Positions 42,379 to 51,426 of a stretch of 64,000 bases of DNA are shown here, piece after piece. Origin of the DNA: Streptomyces globisporus. GTDB lineage: Bacteria; Actinomycetota; Actinomycetes; Streptomycetales; Streptomycetaceae. The stretch covers positions 248,001 through 312,000 of the forward strand of contig BMTG01000003.1 in assembly GCA_014649555.1 (NCBI GenBank), read 5' to 3'. The first letter of the stretch is position 1. Every line of letters starts with the position of its first letter. A program made the translations under genes and the position numbers. The notes beneath the pieces were generated by a model. It had not been told where the DNA came from, did not search any database, and saw only the letters and a program-made list of their open reading frames with translations.

Positions 42379-42777
42379 CCGGTGTCCACCATGCACTTCC
42401 TGCTAGCACCACCGTCCGCTCCGCCGCCCGACACCGCTGGTCTCTGCCCCAGGAGAGCGTCCCCGCTCTGTTCCGAGGAGGCTCCGGTGCCTGTCGACCG
42501 CCTTCCGGCAGTGTCGGCCCGCTCGGCATCGGTGGGGTGAATGGCGGCGGGGATCGCGGCGATCACATGTACGCGCGAAGGGTGGTTGCCGTCGGCCGCG
42601 CCGCCCATCACGGCGGCGCAATATAGCCGGGATTCGCCGGTTAGGAAAACCGGCCTATGCCGCGATGATTTATGGATTCCACCCATCAGAAGGAGGACAA
42701 CACGCCTGCCCTGAATCGCTCCGATCACTGCGGCATGACGCCGACATGGAATGCGGAGCATACCGAGGTGTTGAGCC
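42379..42777. other. intergenic region before the 42.8 kb operon
   Basis: No convincing gene was seen on either strand. The right half contains palindromic element copy 3, and the ATG of the next gene follows 120 bases later. Confidence 0.6.
42615..42672 (+). promoter_or_regulatory. conserved palindromic element, copy 3
   Basis: The core at 42633-42657 reads TTCGCCGGTT-aggaa-AACCGGCCTA, with 7-bp uninterrupted inner arms. GCAATATAGCCGG precedes it as in the other copies. It faces the operon that starts at 42778. Confidence 0.6.
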
Positions 42778-43872
42778 ATGGCTGACGCGCAGATCATTCT
42801 GGCGTACGCCCGGGAGTCCGGGATCGTGGCCATCGCTCATGGGGAGGAGCACGAGCTGGCGCGCACCGCCCTCGCGGAGACCGGCTTCCGTCGCGACGAC
42901 GAGGGCGTCTACCACCCGGCTGTGGACGATCCCGAGTCCATGGTGGCCGAGCTGGTGACGTGCGCGAAGCGGCATCACGTCACCGTGCACACGAGTGGTC
43001 GCCGGTTCATCGGCGATGCCGCCCGTGACCTCGCGGGCCAACTGCCCGGCCAGTGGAGCACCTCCGTCCAGATCTTCTCCCACCCCTCGTGGCAGGAGGA
43101 CCTGGTGCCCTGGATCTGGGACAGCGGCGAACTCGGCCGCGCTATCCAGAGCGAACGGATCCCCTACGCCGCCACGCTCCGCGACGCGGTGCACGGCACC
43201 ACGCTGTTGTTCGCCGAACGTCCCGGGCATGAAGTGGGCTACCTGGTAGCCGCGTTCGCCCCAGAATGGCTCGAAGAGGGTTACGCCGATCCGCACGGGC
43301 CGCGCAGCATCGTCGTGCCGCCGTTCTCCGGACGGGCGGCGCGCGCCGTCGCCGACCGGTTCCTGCCCGCCTACGAGCAGGCCGTCCACGCGCGCCGTAC
43401 GGCTGCCATCGCTGATGCTCTCGAAAGTATCCGCGCTGATTACGGTGGCTGGCAGGCCGTGGTGGCCTCCGGTCGCTCCAGCGATGCCACCCCTCTCAGC
43501 GTCGCCGCGCTCGGCGCCGCGTCCGAGGAATTCCTCGACAACTCCTGGCGTAGCTTCCTCACCGTCGTCGACCATGCGCCGCCTCTGCTGGTCCGGTGCC
43601 ATCCCGCCAGCAGCCCGTGGCCCGCCGACGCCGAGACGCTGTCCCGACTGGCCGACGCCGTCATCGCGGCCGAGGACCTGGGCGTTGAGGTGGCCCTCGG
43701 AGGTTTCGTGGCGCCACGGGAGCGCCGTGCACGGGCGTGGCCGGCCATTGAGACCTGGCTCGCCGACGGCGAGACCTTTCTGCGCCAGGCCCGAGTGAGC
43801 GCGCCCCACCGCCGTCCGGCCCTTCCCATCTCCGCGCCGATCCGATCCCTTGCTGCTGGCCGCAGCCGCTGA
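42778..43872 (+). CDS. hypothetical protein combining alpha-type and beta-type paralogous domains
   Basis: In this 364-residue protein residues 25-75 carry the alpha-type pattern (RTALAETGFRRDDEGVYHPAV, then a helix and HHVTVHTSG). Residues about 80-205 carry the beta-type pattern (LAGQLPGQWSTSVQIFSHPSW, TLLFAERPGHEVGYLV, VADRFLPAYEQAV) shared with 17552 and 53937. The C-terminal third is a separate helical/strand region. It is the first gene after palindromic element copy 3. No enzymatic motif was seen. Confidence 0.65.
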   Translation: MADAQIILAYARESGIVAIAHGEEHELARTALAETGFRRDDEGVYHPAVDDPESMVAELVTCAKRHHVTVHTSGRRFIGDAARDLAGQLPGQWSTSVQIFSHPSWQEDLVPWIWDSGELGRAIQSERIPYAATLRDAVHGTTLLFAERPGHEVGYLVAAFAPEWLEEGYADPHGPRSIVVPPFSGRAARAVADRFLPAYEQAVHARRTAAIADALESIRADYGGWQAVVASGRSSDATPLSVAALGAASEEFLDNSWRSFLTVVDHAPPLLVRCHPASSPWPADAETLSRLADAVIAAEDLGVEVALGGFVAPRERRARAWPAIETWLADGETFLRQARVSAPHRRPALPISAPIRSLAAGRSR

Positions 43873-43910
43873 TCGCTCCACTCCGACAACGTGAGGAGAA
43901 TCCCGACCCT

Positions 43911-44372
43911 TTGCAACCCGGCATCCATTTCACCTTCGGCGACCACGAAGAACACGGCCTCGTCGCCTCCTATACCGCCACCATGCCCGCGCGCCTCGCC
44001 CACTGGTACCTGGAGCGTGAGCAGTTCGAGCCCGTTCCTGGTGAACCGGGGCTGTACCGGCTCAGCGAGCCCGAGCGCGACGGGGTCCGCCGGACCCGCC
44101 AGGCCGTGCACGACCTGCGCAGCGTGGGCTTCACCGTGCAGGCCGACATCCGTCTCGATCCGGAGCTCTCCGCCGGCCCGGCCCGCCCAGTCCGGCCGAA
44201 CGGACTGACGGAGCGCCGCAGCCGGCTCGCCCAGGCCGCTGCCGGCGGAACGACGCAGCGTCGCGCTATCCCACCTGCGACCTCCGCTCCAGGTGCCCGG
44301 CCCGTACCGCCGAAGCCCGCCGACGCGCCGACCGTGCACCTGACGGCAACGGGCGGGGGGCGATCCCGGTGA
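43911..44372 (+). CDS. hypothetical protein, alpha-type paralogue
   Basis: The 153-residue protein starts at TTG behind AGGAGA. The core ARLAHWYLEREQFEPVPGEPGLYRLSEPERDG, followed by a helix and SVGFTVQADIRLD, matches the alpha-type domain of this element. The rest is a Pro/Ala/Arg tail. Its stop overlaps the next start. Confidence 0.6.
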   Translation: MQPGIHFTFGDHEEHGLVASYTATMPARLAHWYLEREQFEPVPGEPGLYRLSEPERDGVRRTRQAVHDLRSVGFTVQADIRLDPELSAGPARPVRPNGLTERRSRLAQAAAGGTTQRRAIPPATSAPGARPVPPKPADAPTVHLTATGGGRSR

Positions 44373-45562
44373 CACCGACCAGCAGTCCGACCCCCGGAAG
44401 CCGCAGGCCGAGCGCCGCCGAACTCTCCGACAGCGCAAGCACCTTCACGCTCCGCATGTCGGTGATCGGCTGCGAGACCGACATCGCGCTCGACCGGACG
44501 CGTGATCGCCACGGCCGTACCGTCCACCCGGCCGCCGCGGAAGCCGCACGAGCCCGCCGCGACACGGCCGCGGTGGAGGCGTACCGCACCCACCTCGCCC
44601 CGCACGCCGAGGCACTCCTCGACGTCGCCCGCCTCGTGCTCGACGACCTGCCGCCCGCCCAGCATCTGGCGGGGTGGCACGCCGTCCTGGACGTCCTGCA
44701 CGCCACCACCGCCCAGATCCGCCGGATCCTCGAACGACCGGCCGCACCCGGCTCCGAGGACGAGCGCGCTCAGCACGCGGCCCTGTGGCCTCACCTCACC
44801 GTCTGGGCGGACCACGGCTATATCGCGAGCGACCTGGCCGACCAGCGTGAAGGCGGTCAGCACCAGAAGAGTCCGCTGACCGACGAGGAACGGCAGACGT
44901 GGACCGAGATGGCCGTGGCGGCGCAGCGGCGCGGTGCGCTGGAGCTGACCGAGTCGTGGTACGCAGCCGACGGGCAGCCGATCACCCTCGCCTACCTGGT
45001 TGAAGACGACGAGTCGATAGTGGTCGCGCTGCGCGGCGATCCGGGGGCACCCGGCTGGCAGGTGATCGGGCATTACGAGCACGAGTACGAGGCGGGGAGG
45101 GACCTGCCCGCTCCTGTCCCGCCCGGTGTTCTGCGCCCGGACCTCTCCCGGCACAACCGCCCGGCGCCCGCACCGGAGGAATCTCTGCAGGACCTGCTGT
45201 GCGATGTCGTCGATGGGCGCAGTGCCGGTGACGTGTCGAACGCTCTCCTCGGCGCCGTCCAGCGTGGTTACGCCGCCGGTCCCATGGTCCGGCTGCAGGA
45301 ACTCGTCGAGACGAGTGCCCAGTTCGCCAGCGCCCTGGAGACCGTCCAAGGGCGGCAGATCGCCGGCCGGCTCTCCGCGCTGGGCCGCCAGATCGAGTTC
45401 CTCACCCGCGAAGTCCACGAGGCGGCCGAGGACCTCGGCGCGACCGTCGCCGTCCTGCCCCCGCACCGCACCCCCGTGGCGCGCGTACGCCCCCGCCCCG
45501 CCGTGGACACCTCGCCACCCGTACCGCCGCCCATCGCCGGTCTGCCCGTCCGCCACCGCTGA
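44369..45562 (+). CDS. hypothetical protein
   Basis: The 397-residue protein starts at GTG overlapping the previous stop. The N-terminal half is helical (AEALLDVARLVLDDLPPAQHLAG), a central region has strands (ALELTESWYAADGQPITLAYLVEDD), and the C-terminal half is again helical (QIAGRLSALGRQIEFLTREV). No family was recognised. It shares the operon with the MFS gene that follows. Confidence 0.55.
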   Translation: MTPTSSPTPGSRRPSAAELSDSASTFTLRMSVIGCETDIALDRTRDRHGRTVHPAAAEAARARRDTAAVEAYRTHLAPHAEALLDVARLVLDDLPPAQHLAGWHAVLDVLHATTAQIRRILERPAAPGSEDERAQHAALWPHLTVWADHGYIASDLADQREGGQHQKSPLTDEERQTWTEMAVAAQRRGALELTESWYAADGQPITLAYLVEDDESIVVALRGDPGAPGWQVIGHYEHEYEAGRDLPAPVPPGVLRPDLSRHNRPAPAPEESLQDLLCDVVDGRSAGDVSNALLGAVQRGYAAGPMVRLQELVETSAQFASALETVQGRQIAGRLSALGRQIEFLTREVHEAAEDLGATVAVLPPHRTPVARVRPRPAVDTSPPVPPPIAGLPVRHR

Positions 45563-45580
45563 GCACCCAGAAAGCACCCG

Positions 45581-46849
45581 TTGTCCCTGACCGCACCTCC
45601 GGCCCCGGCACCGCGCATCACGTACGGCGCGGTGCTGGGCAGCCCGTACGTCGCCCGCCTCCTCGGCGGCACCCTCACCGGCCGGCTCCCCAACGGCATG
45701 GCCCCCGTCGCCATCCTCCTGTGGGCCACGGCGAGCGGCAGCAGCATCGCCTTCGGCGGGCTGCTCAGCGCCCTGTACGGGCTGGCCTCCGCACTCGCCC
45801 AGCCGGTCAAGGGCCGCCTCATGGACCGCCACGGCCAGGGCCCGGTGCACCTGCCGGCCGCCCTGCTCAACTCGGCCCTCCTGCTCGCGCTGCCGTTCTC
45901 CGGGCCGTACGGCGGACCGGGCCTGGCCACGGCGCTCGTCGTCGCCGGCGGGCTGGCCGCACCACCGCTGGAGGCCGGGCTGCGGGCACTGTGGCCGAGC
46001 GTGCTGCCCGACCCCCGGCTGCGGCACGCCGCGCTCGCGCTCGACACCGGTACGCAGGGCCTGCTGTACATCGTCGGACCCCTGCTCGTCGCCGCGCTCG
46101 CCTCCGCGTACTCCCCCGCCATCGCACTCGCCGTCACCGCAGCCCTCGGCCTGGTCGGCACCGCCGCGGTCGCCCTTTCACCACCATCACGGCGTTGGCG
46201 CCCCGAACAGTCCGAGGACCGGGGCAGTGCCCCGGTGCGGCGGCTGGCCACCCCCGGCGTGACGCTGCTGTTCGTCTCGCTCACCGGTATCGGCTTCGCG
46301 ATCGGCGCGATGAACGTATGGTCGGTCTCCATGTCCGAGCACTACGAGCAGGACATGCTCGCGGGCATCATCCCCGCCGCGTTCTCCGCCGGCAGCTTCC
46401 TCGGCGGCCTCATCTACGGACGCCGCACCTGGTCAGGCACCACCACCCGACGGCTGATCGTCGCCACCGCCGCGTTCCTGGGCGGATGGTTCCCCCTCTT
46501 TGCTCTCCCGGCCCCGTACGCGGCCACCGCAGCAGTCACGGTTCCCGGTGCGTTCCTGACCATCGTGGTCGCCTGCGCCTACCTCACTACCGACGCCCTC
46601 GCCCCCGCGGGCCGTACCACCGAGGCGTACGCGTGGCTGATCCTCTCGATCGGCGCCGGGCAGTCCGCCGGTACCGCCCTCGCCGGACGCCTCGCCGAGC
46701 AACCACTCGCCAGCGCCGCGCTCCCCGCCGCCGGCGCGGCCTTCACCCTCACCGTCCTCCTGGCCGCACGTCGGTGTCTGGGCCCGTCCGGACACCGGCA
46801 GCGCGGCCGTCACCGCCGCCCGCTCCGAGGCCGGCACAAGACGCCCTGA
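45581..46849 (+). CDS. MFS transporter
   Basis: The 422-residue protein with a TTG start has twelve predicted TM helices. The loop after TM2 reads KGRLMDRHGQGP, an MFS motif A variant. A short basic C-terminal tail follows. It lies inside an operon of element-specific unknowns, 18 bases after the upstream gene, so it is probably element cargo rather than host. The substrate is unknown. Confidence 0.75.
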   Translation: MSLTAPPAPAPRITYGAVLGSPYVARLLGGTLTGRLPNGMAPVAILLWATASGSSIAFGGLLSALYGLASALAQPVKGRLMDRHGQGPVHLPAALLNSALLLALPFSGPYGGPGLATALVVAGGLAAPPLEAGLRALWPSVLPDPRLRHAALALDTGTQGLLYIVGPLLVAALASAYSPAIALAVTAALGLVGTAAVALSPPSRRWRPEQSEDRGSAPVRRLATPGVTLLFVSLTGIGFAIGAMNVWSVSMSEHYEQDMLAGIIPAAFSAGSFLGGLIYGRRTWSGTTTRRLIVATAAFLGGWFPLFALPAPYAATAAVTVPGAFLTIVVACAYLTTDALAPAGRTTEAYAWLILSIGAGQSAGTALAGRLAEQPLASAALPAAGAAFTLTVLLAARRCLGPSGHRQRGRHRRPLRGRHKTP

Positions 46850-46887
46850 TACGGGCGCATCCCCCCACTTCTTCGAGGAGAGCTCCT

Positions 46888-47250
46888 TTGCCCGAAGCAC
46901 CAGGAAAGCCGTTCGTGCCCATCCGGCACAGCATCACCGGCGAGGTCACCACCACCGGCTACAACGAGGCCGCCCGACGGATTCTGCTCCAGGACGGCTT
47001 CGAGGAGGCGCCCGGCTGCACCTGCCGAGCGAAGGAATCCGGTACGGAGCGGACGTACGGGCCTGCTCGGGGACCAGCCAACTGCTCGTCGCCGGCCACC
47101 CCGTGCACCTGGACCGAGCCCTCGGTCGGCCGGTGATCGCCGACGGGTACGCCCGGTTGGCCCGGTCGCCCATTTCGGCACGGTCCATGATCCGCTCCGA
47201 GAGCGGCCAACACCGCCTGTATCCATATCTGTTGAAGGACCCCCATTTTG
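46888..47250 (+). pseudogene. alpha-type paralogue with frameshift
   Basis: A TTG-started frame (PEAPGKPFVPIRHSITGEV, AARRILLQDGFEEAPG) matches the alpha-type proteins, then loses similarity and stops at 47136. From about 47016 the next frame continues the match: LHLPSEGIRYGADVRACSGT then QLLVAGHPVHLDRALG. A one-base loss near 47014-47018 would explain this. Either the gene is broken or the base call is wrong. GAGGAG precedes the TTG. Confidence 0.6.
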
Positions 47251-48453
47251 ACCACACCCGCAACGCATACCAGTCCGGCGCGCACCAAGGGCGGCGAGCT
47301 GCGGGCCAAGGTCGCCCGACTGCTGGCCCACCGGCCGGCGGACACGCTCACCATCGGGGACATGGCCCGGCAGCTGGGCCACTCCCACGGTGCCGTCCGC
47401 AACGCCGCCCTCACCCTGGTGCGACGCGGCGAGGCCGATCAAAGCGGAAGTGGACAGCCGGAGTTCCGCGCGAATGCGAAGACCGCCGCAGCCGCCCAGA
47501 CGGCTGTGATCAGCCCACCGGGAACCCACGCTCCCCGCGTCCAGGCCGCTGCGGCTCGCACGACCGTTACCGCAGCATCCACGCCGAAGCGGACCGGCCC
47601 GATCCGCCGCGCGGGGGGCCAGCTCTACCACCCCCGGGAGCTGGCCGATCTGCCCGACGTAGAAGCGCTCAACCGCCTGCGTGACGCCGACGTGCCGGTC
47701 CTGCTCTACGGCCCTCCGGGCACCGGCAAGACCAGTTTGGTCGAGGCCGCGTTCCCAGATCTCGTCACCGTCGCCGGTGACGGCGACACCACGGTCGGAG
47801 ACCTGATCGGCGAGTACACGCAGGCCGACAGCGGAGGCTACGAATTCCAGTACGGTCCGCTGATCACCGCGATGACCGAGGGCCGCGCCCTGCTGATCGA
47901 CGACGCCACCCTGATCTCACCGATGGTCCTGGCGGCGCTGTATCCCGCGATGGACGGGCGCCGACAGATCCAGGTCAAGGCCCACAAGGGCGAGACGATC
48001 AAGGCACAAAAGGGCTTTTACTTGGTGGCGGGCCACAATCCCGGCGTCCACGGAGCCGTTCTGACGGAGGCGCTGTCGTCCCGGTTCAGCGTGCAGATCC
48101 AGATCGGCACGGACTACGACCTCGCCACCGCGCTGAGGATCGATGCCCGGGTGGTCCGGGTCGCGCGACACCTCTCAGCCCAGGTCGACCTCGGGGAGCT
48201 GGGCTGGGCCCCCCAACTGCGTGAACTGCTCAGCTACCAGAAAACGGAGGCCGTCCTCGGCACCAAGGCCGCGCTCGCGAACCTGGTCGGCATCGCTCCT
48301 GTGGAAGATCGCGACGCCGTCGCCGCCGCCATCATCAAGACCGTCGGCGTCAAGCAGGTCGCGCCCCTCACCCTCGGCAAGCAGCTTCCCGCCTCAGCCG
48401 CCCGGCGGCCCCCGGGCAGCACCGTCTCCACGCCCCGGGGCCGCCCGCGATGA
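47248..48453 (+). CDS. MoxR/CbbQ-type AAA+ ATPase with N-terminal winged helix
   Basis: In this 401-residue protein residues 15-70 form a winged-helix-like domain (TIGDMARQLGHSHGAVRNAALTLVRRG). An AAA+ core follows, with Walker A GPPGTGKTS near residue 155, Walker B LLIDDA near 213, and a sensor-like FYLVAGHNPGVHGAVLTEALSSRF. The start is TTG behind GAAGGA. It overlaps the VWA gene (ATGA), the hallmark of MoxR-VWA chaperone pairs that remodel a partner protein. Confidence 0.85.
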   Translation: MTTPATHTSPARTKGGELRAKVARLLAHRPADTLTIGDMARQLGHSHGAVRNAALTLVRRGEADQSGSGQPEFRANAKTAAAAQTAVISPPGTHAPRVQAAAARTTVTAASTPKRTGPIRRAGGQLYHPRELADLPDVEALNRLRDADVPVLLYGPPGTGKTSLVEAAFPDLVTVAGDGDTTVGDLIGEYTQADSGGYEFQYGPLITAMTEGRALLIDDATLISPMVLAALYPAMDGRRQIQVKAHKGETIKAQKGFYLVAGHNPGVHGAVLTEALSSRFSVQIQIGTDYDLATALRIDARVVRVARHLSAQVDLGELGWAPQLRELLSYQKTEAVLGTKAALANLVGIAPVEDRDAVAAAIIKTVGVKQVAPLTLGKQLPASAARRPPGSTVSTPRGRPR

Positions 48454-50249
48454 GCGCCCACCACCACGTCCAGCCCTCCGCCACCACCCGGGGCGAAGAA
48501 GCTGACCTCGCGCGATGGGACGACGACGGCGCCCCGCCCGCGCAACCCCGCTCCTCCCCGAGCGCGTGGCTGCGGGTGGGAGCCGAGCTCGGCGACCGGC
48601 TGGTCGCCCTCTCCGGCCGCAACGACCTCCTGGTCACCTGCCGCCCCGGCACGCGCAGCGGCGCACCGGCCGCATACTTCCCCACGCTGGGCGAGGTCGA
48701 GGTCGACGCCCGTCTGTTCGCCCCGCTCCAGCCCCACGAGATCCATCCGCGGATCGTGGGCGACGAACAGAACTATCCAGCCGCCTGGGGAGTGTTCGTC
48801 CACGAGGCCGCGCACGCGGCCCACTCCGTCTGGACACCGCCTGCCGGAGCGGACCCCCGGGTCGTCGAAGCCGCGCTCCAACTGGAGGAGAGCCGTGTCG
48901 AGGGCGCACACCTGATCACGCGGCCCACGGACCGCACGTACCTGCGCACCAGTGCCCGAACGCTGATCATGCCCGACATCGACCACCCCACCCTCCAGGG
49001 CATCGAGCACGCCGCCGGCGTGGCGGCCCTGATCCTCGGCCGTCGCGACGCCGGGATCCTGGACGCTGGCGAAACCCGGGCCGTCGCCGATCTGTGCGAA
49101 AAGGTGCTGGGCGCAGACCTGCTGGCCGCCCTCACCCGCATCTGGACCGCAGCCCACCAGTGCGCCGACCACGACGCCACGACCATGCTCGCGCACGGTC
49201 AACGGTGGTGCGACGCTCTGGACGCCGCGGCCCCCGCCCTGCCCGTGCCGGAGAACCTGGTCGACCTGCTGTCCGGCGCCGTTGTGGTCGTCATGGACAG
49301 CACGGCCGCCACCGACGCCGCCGACCTCGCGGCACAGGACGCGGCGACCACCGCCGTGGCCGCGCGCTCCACGGCTAAGGCTCAGGAACGCGCCCAGCGG
49401 GCCGGCCAGCGGCGCAGAGCCGCCGCCACCGCCAAGTCGGTCTTCAACCCCCGTGGCACCACCGTCAAACCCGACGGTAGACCTGCGCCCCGCAGCACCC
49501 CGGTCACCGGCACCCGCAGACCCACCGCCGCCGAGAAAAGCGCCGCCGCGCGCCTGAGCCGTGCCCTGCGTGCCGCCGCCTACCGTGAGCGCACCGAGGA
49601 GCGGACCACCAGCCCCACCCCGCCCGGCCGCCTCAACATGCGCGCGGCCCTCGCCCGCGACGCCCAGCGCGCGGCCGGGTCGGTCCCCACCGCGGAACCG
49701 TTCACCCACGTCCGCCGACGGAACACACCCTCCCCGCCGCTGCGTGTGGGAATTGCTGTCGACGTCTCCGCTTCCATGAGTGCCGCCTGCAAGCCCGTCG
49801 CGTCCGCTGCCTGGATCGTGGCCCGCGCAGCAGCTCTGACAAACCCCGACTCCCGTACCGCCACCGTCGCCTACGACCAGCACCTGACCGCATTGACCCG
49901 GCCCACCCACCGAGCACCAGAGCACGTGACCTTGTTCGACGCCGACGGCGGCCACCACAACCTCGGCGACGCCATCGACGCGCTCGACCACGGCCTCGAA
50001 CTCAGCCGCCCCGGTGCTGGTCGCCTCCTCGTGATCGTCACCGACGCCCAGTACGGCAGCGACGAAACCGCTGCGGCCGTCGCCCGCGTCAAGCGGCTCA
50101 CGACCGTCGGCTGCGCCGTACTCCAGCTCACCCTCACCACGGAGTCTCAGCACCTGCCGGGGACCACCTTGCTGCACCTGCCCCGGCCCTCCAGCGCTCC
50201 CGCCGCCATCGCCGCGGCGGCCACCGACGCCATCCGCAGGACCCGCTGA
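48450..50249 (+). CDS. VWA-domain protein with HExxH motif, partner of AAA+ ATPase
   Basis: In this 599-residue protein residues 115-126 contain HEAAHAAH (His118, Glu119, His122), a zinc-metallopeptidase-type motif. A basic Ala/Arg linker lies near 310-390. The C-terminal VWA domain has the MIDAS motif DVSASMS near 436, a later Thr region and a VIVTDAQY strand. In CobT-like and MoxR-associated VWA proteins the MIDAS metal mediates contact with the AAA+ ring. The combination with HExxH suggests a regulated protease or metal-dependent remodeller. Confidence 0.8.
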   Translation: MSAHHHVQPSATTRGEEADLARWDDDGAPPAQPRSSPSAWLRVGAELGDRLVALSGRNDLLVTCRPGTRSGAPAAYFPTLGEVEVDARLFAPLQPHEIHPRIVGDEQNYPAAWGVFVHEAAHAAHSVWTPPAGADPRVVEAALQLEESRVEGAHLITRPTDRTYLRTSARTLIMPDIDHPTLQGIEHAAGVAALILGRRDAGILDAGETRAVADLCEKVLGADLLAALTRIWTAAHQCADHDATTMLAHGQRWCDALDAAAPALPVPENLVDLLSGAVVVVMDSTAATDAADLAAQDAATTAVAARSTAKAQERAQRAGQRRRAAATAKSVFNPRGTTVKPDGRPAPRSTPVTGTRRPTAAEKSAAARLSRALRAAAYRERTEERTTSPTPPGRLNMRAALARDAQRAAGSVPTAEPFTHVRRRNTPSPPLRVGIAVDVSASMSAACKPVASAAWIVARAAALTNPDSRTATVAYDQHLTALTRPTHRAPEHVTLFDADGGHHNLGDAIDALDHGLELSRPGAGRLLVIVTDAQYGSDETAAAVARVKRLTTVGCAVLQLTLTTESQHLPGTTLLHLPRPSSAPAAIAAAATDAIRRTR

Positions 50250-50283
50250 GACGACCCAAACGACAGAAAGTAGGAACAACTAC

Positions 50284-50781
50284 GTGGCAATCCGCACGAT
50301 CTGGAACATCATCCACAGCTGTGGTCATGAAGTGACGCACAACCTCTCCGACCGGGCCGCTGACCGGCGGGCCGGATTCGCCCGCTGGCTCGAAGCCCGC
50401 GACTGCACCGACTGCTGGAAGGCCGCCCGGGACTCCGACACGGAGTCCAAGGAAGCCTGGCTCGCCGCCAAGCGGGCCGAAGAACAGCAGGCTGCCACCG
50501 AGTGGGCCGAGCAGTTCGATATGCCGCCGCTCGTCGGGCCCGAGCGTGCCCTCGCATGGGGCGAGCGCTCCCGCCACCAACTGATGACCGCCGCGCACAA
50601 CGCGCTCGTCATGGAGGGGAGCTGGGGAGAGGCCGACTGGGCGGAGCTGGAGGAAAAGGCCCGAAAGGTCGGTCGAACCGGTTGGTGGATCGACCAGAGG
50701 GACGCCGAAGGTTCAGATCTGGTGGAACTCCTGGACGCCGCCACCGAGCAGGACCAGGGGACAGAAAATCCCTTCCGCTGA
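50284..50781 (+). CDS. hypothetical protein with possible zinc site
   Basis: The 165-residue protein starts at GTG. The N-terminus (IWNIIHSCGHEVTHNLSDR, RDCTDCWKAA) offers CGH and CxxC ligands, resembling small host-nucleic-acid-binding zinc proteins. The remainder is helical (KEAWLAAKRAEEQQAATEWAEQF) and acidic. It is the last gene of the AAA+/VWA operon. Confidence 0.6.
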   Translation: MAIRTIWNIIHSCGHEVTHNLSDRAADRRAGFARWLEARDCTDCWKAARDSDTESKEAWLAAKRAEEQQAATEWAEQFDMPPLVGPERALAWGERSRHQLMTAAHNALVMEGSWGEADWAELEEKARKVGRTGWWIDQRDAEGSDLVELLDAATEQDQGTENPFR

Positions 50782-51112
50782 CCCCTACTCGGAATGTTTT
50801 GCCGTCACCCATCTGGGCGCCCGCTCCCCCGCCGCCCGGCAGCGCTTCTCCCCGAGTTGATGACCGCACGTGCCCCGACGTTGCGCGCGGGCACCGGACA
50901 ACCGCGGGATTACCGACCTCCTGCCGAGCTTCGCCAGCCCCTGGACCCGCAACATTGCGCGCCTCAAGATAATGTTGCTGACACACTCGGATGGCAAAAG
51001 TTCGGGAATTCGTTCGCGGCAACACGGATCGACAATGCGCGGACAGGTCTATGCGCAATACTGGTGAGGTAATCGCGGGTCCGGCGAATACAAATTCGCC
51101 AGGCGTCAAGGA

Positions 51113-51141
51113 TTACGAGCCCTAAATGTCGATGGTAGAGT
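51113..51141 (+). promoter_or_regulatory. vegetative-type promoter for RNA candidate
   Basis: TTACGA (51113-51118), a 17-base spacer and TAGAGT (51136-51141) form a reasonable sigma-70-like promoter pointing to the structured region that starts a few bases later. Confidence 0.5.
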
Positions 51142-51147
51142 CTTAAG

Positions 51148-51262
51148 AGTCATCCACATCGGGGACGGGATCCGCCGCAGCCGCCAAGCATTAGACGGAC
51201 CCCGCCCGTGCTGGACGTGGATGTAGAGGCAGGGGTTCACATACGTGGGGCCCCTGCCTTCA
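51148..51262 (+). ncRNA. structured small RNA candidate
   Basis: The predicted transcript of about 115 bases has a long hairpin closed by CATCCAC / GTGGATG, with inner pairing GGG and TCCG against CGGA and CCC, and a loop of about 20 bases. It ends in the GGCAGGGG / CCCCTGCC hairpin. No reading frame of note is present. The loop contains GCCGCAG, which is complementary to a 7-base stretch inside the convergent peptide mRNA. Confidence 0.45.
51228..51262. terminator. bidirectional terminator hairpin shared by RNA candidate and peptide gene
   Basis: The 8-bp stem GGCAGGGG / CCCCTGCC with a loop of about 15 bases lies between the 3' end of the plus-strand RNA and the stop codon of the minus-strand peptide gene, and can end both transcripts. 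Confidence 0.6.
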
Positions 51263-51270
51263 CACCCTGG

Positions 51271-51426
51271 TCAGAGCATCCACGACTTGATCGTGTACGC
51301 GACCCGCACGACGACCAGAACAAGCTGGCCCACGAGGGCTAAAGCCCTCAATCGGTGCCGCAGTCGCGCCCACCGTCGACGCATCGACTGCCGTGGCGGT
51401 TGTTGACCAGGTTCCTGCACGTCCAT
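51271..51426 (-). CDS. 51-residue membrane peptide (possible type I toxin-like)
   Basis: ATG at 51426, behind GAAGGGGGTG, encodes a peptide with a basic segment (SMRRRWARLRHRLR) followed by one hydrophobic helix (ALALVGQLVLVVVRVAYTI) and a KSWML end. An extended -10 box (TGATACTCT) lies about 45 bases upstream. A rare TTA codon in the helix could make it bldA-dependent. It converges with a structured RNA candidate and shares its terminator, a layout like Fst/RNA II loci. It may instead be a small membrane factor unrelated to toxicity. Confidence 0.5.
   Translation of the reverse strand: MDVQEPGQQPPRQSMRRRWARLRHRLRALALVGQLVLVVVRVAYTIKSWML

Noticed and set aside
51148-51262. Assignment of the structured RNA to the 6C RNA family
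   Set aside because: Two C-rich hairpin loops are not present; only a long hairpin and a terminator can be drawn.
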